DNA from: an uncultured Selenomonadaceae bacterium
Lineage (GTDB): Bacteria > Bacillota > Negativicutes > Selenomonadales > Selenomonadaceae
DNA: 10,047 bases
Assembly: GCA_905236665.1 (NCBI GenBank)
Contig: CAJONF010000004.1
Span: 1 to 10,047, forward strand
Reading direction: 5' to 3'
Shown: one piece after another, positions 5,731 to 10,047 of the stretch
How positions within the stretch are numbered: the stretch's first letter is position 1
Layout of the letters: each line of letters begins with the position of its first letter
Translations under genes and position numbers: made by a program
Notes under the pieces: model-generated
The model's database searches: none
What the model was told of the DNA's origin: nothing
The model's input: the letters and a program-made list of their open reading frames with translations, nothing else

Positions 5731-6740
5731 ATCGTCCGCTCCATAACTTTTGCAATGCCGTCAAGGTTGCTCATTAACTTTTTAAAATCTTTGGGCGTGA
5801 GTGATTGGTCGCCGTCCGATAAAGCTTTTTCTGGGTGCGGATGTACTTCGATAATCAAGCCGTCCGCGCCCGCCGCAATAGCCGCTCTTGCCATGGGTGC
5901 GACCATTTTCCAACGTCCCGTGCCGTGTGAAGGATCGACGACGATTGGCAAATGTGAAAGTTCTTTTACAGCCGCCACTGCCGACAAGTCAAGAGTATTG
6001 CGCGTAAATGTTTCGTAAGTTCTGATTCCGCGTTCGCAGAAAATTACTTGCTCATTGCCGCCGCTCATGATGTATTCTGCCGCGTTTAACCATTCGGAAA
6101 TTGTTGCAGAGAGTCCGCGCTTTAAAAGAATCGGCTTTGAACATTTGCCTAGAGCTTTTAGCATTTGGAAGTTCTGCATATTCCTTGCTCCAACCTGTAA
6201 AATATCGGCATATTTGCAGAAAAGTTCTATATCATCTTTATCAACAATTTCTGTGACGACGCGCAGATCAAATTCATCGGCAACTGTTCGCAAAAGTTTT
6301 AAACCTTCCTCGCCGAGTCCTTGGAAGTCGTAGGGAGAAGTTCTAGGTTTAAATGCGCCGCCACGTAAAAATTTCGCGCCGCAATTTTTGACAGCTTGAG
6401 CTGCCTCGCGTAGTTGTTCTAAACTTTCAACCGCACACGGTCCCGCCATAACGATAATTTCTTTGCCGCCAATTTTCACGCCGCCCGCGTCAATTATCGT
6501 ATCTTCGGGGTGAAAGTCGCGGCTGACGAGTTTATATTTCTCTGTTATACGAACAGTTTTATCAACGCCCGCCATCATCTGCAATTCCAGATTAGCGATA
6601 ATCTTTTTGTCGCCGATAACGCCGACGATTGTTACTTCCTCGCCTTTGGAAAGGTGTGTGCGCAATCCCGACGCCTCAATCTTTTTAATGACTGACGATA
6701 AATTTTCTTGCGTGGCACCTGGCTTCATTACTACTATCAT
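5727..6740 (-). CDS. aroF: 3-deoxy-7-phosphoheptulonate (DAHP) synthase, type I-beta with N-terminal regulatory domain
   Basis: The enzyme condenses phosphoenolpyruvate and erythrose 4-phosphate, the first step of the shikimate pathway. I place the start at 6740, giving 337 residues beginning MIVVMKPGAT, which matches the Thermotoga-type enzyme (338 residues); AAAGGA lies 8 bases upstream. The frame stays open to an ATG at 6776, but that would put the ribosome site inside the gene. Residues 1-70 form the ferredoxin-like regulatory domain that confers Tyr/Phe inhibition in Thermotoga. The catalytic barrel follows: AGPCAVES (99-106), FLRGGAFKPRTSPY (124-137), GARNMQNF (184-191), VDPSHGTGR (268-276) and IEVHPHPEKALSDGDQS (297-313). 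Metal ligands Cys102, His272, Glu298 and Asp309 are present. It is coupled to tyrA. Confidence 0.95.
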   Translation of the reverse strand: MIVVMKPGATQENLSSVIKKIEASGLRTHLSKGEEVTIVGVIGDKKIIANLELQMMAGVDKTVRITEKYKLVSRDFHPEDTIIDAGGVKIGGKEIIVMAGPCAVESLEQLREAAQAVKNCGAKFLRGGAFKPRTSPYDFQGLGEEGLKLLRTVADEFDLRVVTEIVDKDDIELFCKYADILQVGARNMQNFQMLKALGKCSKPILLKRGLSATISEWLNAAEYIMSGGNEQVIFCERGIRTYETFTRNTLDLSAVAAVKELSHLPIVVDPSHGTGRWKMVAPMARAAIAAGADGLIIEVHPHPEKALSDGDQSLTPKDFKKLMSNLDGIAKVMERTI

Positions 6741-6777
6741 AAAAACATTCCTTTCATTTTTGCTACTTAATATCATT

Positions 6778-6850
6778 TAGCGTGTATAAATTTTCCGTAT
6801 TAAAAAAAAATCCTGCCGCGCAGGGATTAAATTTAAAAGCGGCACGCTAA
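6778..6850. repeat. 8-bp inverted repeat enclosing the aroF leader hairpin
   Basis: TTAGCGTG at 6778-6785 and CACGCTAA at 6843-6850 are exact reverse complements 57 bases apart. They bracket the terminator hairpin. They could close a larger RNA fold in the aroF leader, or be two half-sites for a DNA-binding regulator. Confidence 0.6.
6802..6828 (-). terminator. Terminator hairpin in the aroF leader (candidate attenuator)
   Basis: On the minus strand 6828-6824 (AATCC), a bulged C, and TGC (6822-6820) pair with GCA-GGATT (6816-6809) around the loop GCG, an 8-bp stem with one bulge. It runs into nine consecutive Us (6810-6802). No minus-strand gene lies upstream, since ilvA is on the other strand, so this terminator can only act on the transcript of aroF-tyrA itself. 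An upstream TGCCGC (6844-6839) can pair with GCGGCA (6819-6814), which would break the terminator stem. I see no T-box motif. An attenuation role is inference. Confidence 0.6.
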
Positions 6851-6863
6851 GAAAATCATTTTG

Positions 6864-6892
6864 TTGACGTTGCGTCTTTTGAATGATAAAGT
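6864..6892 (+). promoter_or_regulatory. Promoter of ilvA-rsmD-coaD
   Basis: The -35 is TTGACG (6864-6869), the spacer 17 bases, and the -10 TAAAGT (6887-6892) preceded by TGA, an extended -10. The start would be near 6899, about 30 bases before the TTG of ilvA. On the opposite strand TATCAT (6888-6883) overlaps this -10 and could be the aroF -10, though its -35 is poor; the two divergent promoters may therefore overlap. Confidence 0.6.
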
Positions 6893-6930
6893 TAGAAAAA
6901 TTTTAATTACGTTTTCGGAGGTTTTAAATT

Positions 6931-8187
6931 TTGAGTGACGAAGAAAAAATTTTAACGCCTGCTGAAATTGTCGAGCGCACGACTATAGCCGACGTTTACC
7001 GCGCAGATAAACAGCTTGCCGGAATTGTTAAGAAGACGAAACTCATTGCGAGTGATTTTTTTTCGGAAGTGAGCGGCAACGAAGTTTTTCTCAAGCCGGA
7101 AAATATGCAACATACGGGCGCATTTAAATTGCGCGGCGCGTATAACAAAATCAGCCACTTGACTGAAGACGAACGGCGGCGCGGAGTTATCACGGCATCT
7201 GCCGGCAATCACGCGCAGGGTGTTGCTTTTGCGGCGCAAAAACTCGGCGTCAAAGCTGTTATCTGTATGCCAGCGACAACGCCGATTTTAAAAGTTGAGG
7301 CAACCAAAGCTTACGGCGCAGAAGTTGTTTTGCATGGCGACGGATTCGACGATGCTTATCAGCACAGCTTGGAACTTTGCAAGGCGCATGGTTATGTTTA
7401 TGTTCACCCGTTCAACGATTTGGAAGTTTTGCTTGGACAGGGCACAACCGCTCTTGAAATTATTAACGAGCTTAAAGACGTTGACGCGATTTTAGTTCCT
7501 ATTGGCGGTGGAGGATTTGCAAGCGGTGTGGCACTCGCTACAAAAGTTGTAAGCCCGCAAGTTAAAGTTATTGGTGTGGAACCGGAGAATGCTGCTTGCA
7601 TGAAGGCGGCTTTGGACGCTGGAAAAATTGTTTCTTTAAAGAGTTCAGACACGGTTGCTGACGGTTGCGCTGTCAAGACGGCGGGCGATTTGACCTTTGC
7701 TTTTTGCCAAAAATATCTTGACGAAATTATCACCGTAAACGAAATGGAAATTATGTCCGCGCTGTTGTATTTGATTGAAAAGCATAAACTCATTGCCGAA
7801 GGTGCAGGCGTGTTGAGTTTGGCAGCCTTGAATAAATTAAATTTTAAAAATAAAAAGGTCGTGGCGATTGTCAGCGGCGGGAATATCGACATTTCCACAT
7901 TGAGCGCGCTGATTGACAAGGCGTTGATTGTTCGCGGCAGGATTTTTTGTTTTGGAGTGTTGCTTGCTGATAAGCCTGGCGAACTTTTGAACGTATCGAG
8001 GATTCTTTCAGAGGAAAATGCCAACGTCATTAAGCTTGAGCATGACCAAGCACGCGTTACAGACAGTTTTAAAAAGGTTGGCTTGGAAGTGACGGTTGAG
8101 ACGCATAATCACGAACACATTAACAGAATCGTCCACGCCCTGAATCAGAACGGCTACGAGATTGAAAAAATTGATTTGTTAAGATAA
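6931..8187 (+). CDS. ilvA: Threonine ammonia-lyase (threonine dehydratase) with C-terminal ACT domain
   Basis: This PLP enzyme converts threonine to 2-oxobutanoate, the entry to isoleucine synthesis or to threonine breakdown. In the 418-residue protein, PLP-lysine Lys66 is in HTGAFKLRGA (61-70), the substrate loop is TASAGNHAQG (88-97), the phosphate-binding glycine loop is PIGGGGFASG (190-199), and SGGNID lies at 315-320. A single ACT domain fills about 337-412 (FGVLLADKPGELLNVSRIL...). The one-ACT ~400-residue layout is that of the IlvA/TdcB forms common in Firmicutes, unlike the ~510-residue E. coli IlvA. The start is TTG with GGAGG 9 bases upstream; the next in-frame Met is residue 59, inside the fold. 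Anabolic versus catabolic use cannot be told from sequence. It is followed by rsmD after a single base. Confidence 0.94.
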   Translation: MSDEEKILTPAEIVERTTIADVYRADKQLAGIVKKTKLIASDFFSEVSGNEVFLKPENMQHTGAFKLRGAYNKISHLTEDERRRGVITASAGNHAQGVAFAAQKLGVKAVICMPATTPILKVEATKAYGAEVVLHGDGFDDAYQHSLELCKAHGYVYVHPFNDLEVLLGQGTTALEIINELKDVDAILVPIGGGGFASGVALATKVVSPQVKVIGVEPENAACMKAALDAGKIVSLKSSDTVADGCAVKTAGDLTFAFCQKYLDEIITVNEMEIMSALLYLIEKHKLIAEGAGVLSLAALNKLNFKNKKVVAIVSGGNIDISTLSALIDKALIVRGRIFCFGVLLADKPGELLNVSRILSEENANVIKLEHDQARVTDSFKKVGLEVTVETHNHEHINRIVHALNQNGYEIEKIDLLR

Positions 8188-8188
8188 A

Positions 8189-8749
8189 ATGCGAATCATC
8201 ACGGGACGAGCACGCGGCTTGAAATTGAAAACGCCCGCCGGATTTTTAACTAGACCGACGAGCGACCGCGTCAAAGAATCGCTGTTCAGCATTTTGAGCG
8301 GGCTGATAAATTTTTCAGAGATTGCTTCTGTGCTGGACATTTTCGCGGGGACAGGTGCGCTGGGTTTAGAATCAATTTCACGTGGCGCAAAATCTGCAAC
8401 GTTTATTGACGTGGCGACTACTGAAATTATCCGCGACAATGCGACGCGAGCAAAATTTATCGGTGAATGTGAAATTCTGCGCGGTGATTTTGAGAAAATT
8501 TTACGGCGGCTGGCTAAAAAAAATTTATCATTTGATTTAATTTTCAGCGACCCGCCATACGCCACAGGACTTGCAGAAAAATCTTTAAAGCTCGTGGCAG
8601 AATTAAATTTGTTAAACGCGGGCGGGCTGATGATTATTGAACACGGCGCGGAAGAATTTTTAGACGAAAAAAATTTTAAGCTGTTACGAAAAATGACTTA
8701 TGGGCACACGACGGCTATAGAAATTTTTTTAAGGGAGAAGGTAAAATGA
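8189..8749 (+). CDS. rsmD: 16S rRNA (guanine966-N2)-methyltransferase RsmD
   Basis: RsmD uses S-adenosylmethionine to methylate G966 of 16S rRNA in the small subunit. The 186-residue protein starts MRIITGRARGLKLKTP, and has RPTSDRVKESLFSIL (22-36), the SAM-binding motif VLDIFAGTGALGLESISRGA (48-67), and the catalytic SDPPYATG (120-127); this order and length are standard. The ATG lies one base after the ilvA stop and has only a weak ribosome site, so it probably depends on translation from ilvA. The stop overlaps the coaD start as ATGA. rsmD-coaD is a widespread pair (ylbH-ylbI in Bacillus). Confidence 0.95.
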   Translation: MRIITGRARGLKLKTPAGFLTRPTSDRVKESLFSILSGLINFSEIASVLDIFAGTGALGLESISRGAKSATFIDVATTEIIRDNATRAKFIGECEILRGDFEKILRRLAKKNLSFDLIFSDPPYATGLAEKSLKLVAELNLLNAGGLMIIEHGAEEFLDEKNFKLLRKMTYGHTTAIEIFLREKVK

Positions 8750-9222
8750 AGAAAGCGATTTGCACGGGGAGTTTCGACCCTGTGACTAATGGGCACGTAA
8801 ATATTTTTGAGCGGGCGGCGCGGCTTGTTGATGAGCTGATTGTCTGCGTTTTTATCAATGACACGAAGAAATATCTTTTCGATATGCAAGAGCGCGTTGA
8901 ACTTTTGCGCGAGGCGACGGTTCACATTGACAACTTGACTGTTGATTCATGCGACGGGCTAGCTTCTGAATATATAAAACAGCACGATATAAATATGATA
9001 ATTCGCGGATTGCGTTCGGCGGCGGATTTTGAATATGAAGTGAATCGTGCGCAGATGATGAAACATCTTGTCCCTACAGCCGACACGATTTTTTTATTGA
9101 CAGCCCCCGAATTTTTGTTTATAAGTTCTTCGGGCGTCCGTGAATTGGCGCATTTTGGCGGCGATGTTCACGGATTGGTTCCCGAATGCGTAGAACTTGC
9201 ACTTCAAAATATTAGGAGTTAG
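8746..9222 (+). CDS. coaD: Phosphopantetheine adenylyltransferase CoaD
   Basis: CoaD transfers AMP from ATP to 4'-phosphopantetheine, the penultimate step of coenzyme A synthesis. The 158-residue protein has the nucleotidyltransferase motif GSFDPVTNGH (8-17), IIRGLRSAADFEYE (85-98), PEFLFISSSGVRELAHFGGD (121-140) with the ISSSxVRE signature, and the usual GLVPECVELAL ending. The ATG overlaps the rsmD stop; GGGAG/GAAGG precede it. The last three residues (IRS) and the stop are encoded by a copy of the dispersed repeat found near 4574, so the repeat now supplies the end of the gene. Length is normal, so the enzyme should be unaffected. Confidence 0.96.
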   Translation: MKKAICTGSFDPVTNGHVNIFERAARLVDELIVCVFINDTKKYLFDMQERVELLREATVHIDNLTVDSCDGLASEYIKQHDINMIIRGLRSAADFEYEVNRAQMMKHLVPTADTIFLLTAPEFLFISSSGVRELAHFGGDVHGLVPECVELALQNIRS

Positions 9223-9240
9223 GATTTAAAAATCGTTCCT
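9211..9240 (+). repeat. Dispersed 30-base repeat core, copy 2 (overlaps the coaD stop)
   Basis: This is identical to 4574-4603 at 28 of 30 positions. Its first 12 bases are the last codons and stop of coaD. With the two bases that follow, the ends (ATTAGGA and TCCTAAT) are inverted repeats, so it can fold as an imperfect hairpin. It lies between coaD and the next gene in the operon. Only the core is present here, without the GC-rich hairpins of the larger element. Confidence 0.8.
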
Positions 9241-9263
9241 AATTGTTAGAAGGGAGATTTTTT

Positions 9264-9926
9264 ATGGCAGTACGCGATACCTTAGGCAAGATAGAAAGTT
9301 TGGTGGCAGGTGCGCCTCATTTGCCGCTGACAAACAAGACGGTCATATCGGAAGAAGAATTAATTCACTTGGTGGAAGAACTGCGCAAAGATTTACCGCT
9401 TGAATTGGAACACGCCGCAGAAGTCATGAAGGAGCGCGATAACATAATTCAAAGTGCCCAGCGCGAGGCGGACAATATTTTAAAACAGGCGCAAATGCGA
9501 GCCGAGCAACTCATTGATGAAAATGATATTGTCGTCAAGGCGCGGGAAAAATCGCGAATGGTTTTAAGCCAAGCTCAGCAACAGCAAAACGATATTTTAG
9601 AACAGACGCGCCAAAATTCACGACAACTGCAGGAAGACGCCGACCGTTACGCTAATCAAGTTTTTGATCAGCTGATTGCTTATGTCACGAATACTTTTCA
9701 AGATGTGCAACAGGCTCAGACGGGGCTTGAACACGCACGGCAAATTTTACAGCAAGCAAAATTGCAAATGAATCAACAGGCGGCTCAACAATCCTACGCG
9801 CAATCTTATGGCTCACAACCGACAGGCTACACTCAACCGCAACAATATGACCAAAACCAGCAATATGCCCAGCAATCGCAACAATATAATCAGCCGCAAC
9901 AATATGAACAGCAAGAACAGCGATGA
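9264..9926 (+). CDS. Coiled-coil protein with Gln/Tyr-rich C-terminal tail, function unknown
   Basis: I do not recognise a named family with certainty. Similar coiled-coil proteins next to coaD in Firmicutes are often loosely labelled 'ATPase' or V-type ATPase subunit H/F0 subunit b-like; no nucleotide-binding motif is visible here. The start is ATG at 9264 with GGGAG 7 bases upstream, giving 220 residues; the open frame runs back to a TTG at 9243, but that would use the ribosome site as codons. Residues 28-60 are predicted helix (EEELIHLVEELRKDLP). A long, mostly charged coiled coil follows to about 168 with little hydrophobic content and no signal peptide or membrane segment. Residues 171-220 are low complexity: 22 Gln and 7 Tyr in 50, with four QQY units. 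It is the last gene before the terminator and is probably cotranscribed with coaD. Confidence 0.82.
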   Translation: MAVRDTLGKIESLVAGAPHLPLTNKTVISEEELIHLVEELRKDLPLELEHAAEVMKERDNIIQSAQREADNILKQAQMRAEQLIDENDIVVKAREKSRMVLSQAQQQQNDILEQTRQNSRQLQEDADRYANQVFDQLIAYVTNTFQDVQQAQTGLEHARQILQQAKLQMNQQAAQQSYAQSYGSQPTGYTQPQQYDQNQQYAQQSQQYNQPQQYEQQEQR

Positions 9927-9934
9927 AAATTTTT

Positions 9935-9959
9935 AAGGGAGTCTCGCGGCTCCTTTTTT
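9935..9959 (+). terminator. Rho-independent terminator of the ilvA-rsmD-coaD operon
   Basis: Nine bases AAGGGAGTC (9935-9943) pair, with two G-T wobbles, to GGCTCCTTT (9948-9956) around a TCGC loop. The stem leads into a run of six Ts (9954-9959). It begins 9 bases after the stop of the coiled-coil gene. Confidence 0.85.
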
Positions 9960-9990
9960 GTTAGGAGGGTTCCAACAGTTAAAGAACACT

Positions 9991-10030
9991 TATAATAAGC
10001 TATAAAACAATCCAAAAATATAAGGAGGTG
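9991..10030 (+). promoter_or_regulatory. Possible promoter -10 and very strong ribosome binding site of a gene beyond the right edge
   Basis: After the terminator there is a consensus -10 TATAAT (9991-9996), with no good -35 at the right distance, and a second candidate TATAAA (10001-10006). At 10022-10030 lies AAGGAGGTG, a near-perfect complement to the 3' end of 16S rRNA. No ATG, and no GTG or TTG at normal spacing, follows in the remaining 17 bases. The only candidate is the GTG at 10028, inside the binding site, which would read VKSVTD; I do not call a gene on that. Confidence 0.4.
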
Positions 10031-10047
10031 AAATCCGTTACTGACAA

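Noticed and set aside
6741..6776. Earlier ATG for aroF at 6776 giving 12 extra residues
   Set aside because: The extra residues include the AAAGGA ribosome site as codons, and the protein from 6740 begins MIVVMKPG like known type I-beta DAHP synthases.
6802..6930. T-box riboswitch upstream of aroF
   Set aside because: A terminator is present but there is no T-box consensus (GGGTGGNACCGCG-like) and the leader is far too short for the specifier stem.
7404..8030. Minus-strand open frame of 208 codons opposite ilvA
   Set aside because: It is entirely antisense to a clear ilvA with all motifs intact; the composition (Ser/Pro/Ala-rich) is typical of an antisense shadow, and no ribosome site or family motif is seen.
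8179..8565. Minus-strand open frame of 128 codons opposite rsmD
   Set aside because: It is antisense to rsmD across its SAM-binding and DPPY regions, with no motif of its own.
9243..9263. TTG start at 9243 for the coiled-coil gene
   Set aside because: It would translate the GGGAG ribosome site that lies at ideal distance from the ATG at 9264, and has no site of its own.

Overview
The window looks like chromosomal DNA of a diderm Firmicute of the class Negativicutes (Selenomonas/Veillonella type). Two signals point this way. The conserved Firmicutes cluster ireB-ruvX-yrzB-mltG-U32 peptidase is present, and next to it lies an ExbB/ExbD proton-channel pair, which normally serves TonB- or Tol-type transport across an outer membrane. 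Genes are tightly packed with 4-base ATGA/GTGA overlaps and good Shine-Dalgarno sites. Four start codons are not ATG (TTG for exbB, the U32 gene and ilvA; GTG for ruvX).

Layout. Positions 1-901 (minus) hold exbB and a left-truncated exbD, driven by a good promoter at 946-974. Positions 1128-4504 (minus) are one operon, ireB > ruvX > yrzB (DUF1292) > mltG > U32 tRNA-hydroxylation protein, with a promoter at 4537-4565. Positions 4571-4849 are a non-coding composite element: 7-base tandem repeats at both ends and four strong hairpins inside, one of which is a terminator for the operon to its right. Positions 4855-6740 (minus) are aroF > tyrA, the entry step of aromatic biosynthesis and the tyrosine branch. 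The aroF leader has a terminator hairpin with a competing pairing, which suggests attenuation. Positions 6931-9926 (plus) are ilvA > rsmD > coaD > a coiled-coil protein with a Gln/Tyr-rich tail, closed by a terminator at 9935-9959. The last ~85 bases hold a possible promoter and a very strong ribosome binding site, but no clear start codon.

How the genes work together. The ireB cluster combines cell-wall synthesis control (IreB, MltG) with RNA maturation (RuvX/YqgF, U32/TrhP). The aroF-tyrA and ilvA transcripts diverge from a shared 190-base region, so amino-acid supply genes are controlled from both sides of it. rsmD and coaD are a common pair; having ilvA joined directly upstream is less usual.

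Most of the window is ordinary core genome. I found no CRISPR array, transposase, tRNA, rRNA, toxin-antitoxin or defence genes. The parts worth a second look are non-coding: the 280-base repeat/hairpin element, a second copy of its core inside the end of coaD, and the aroF leader.
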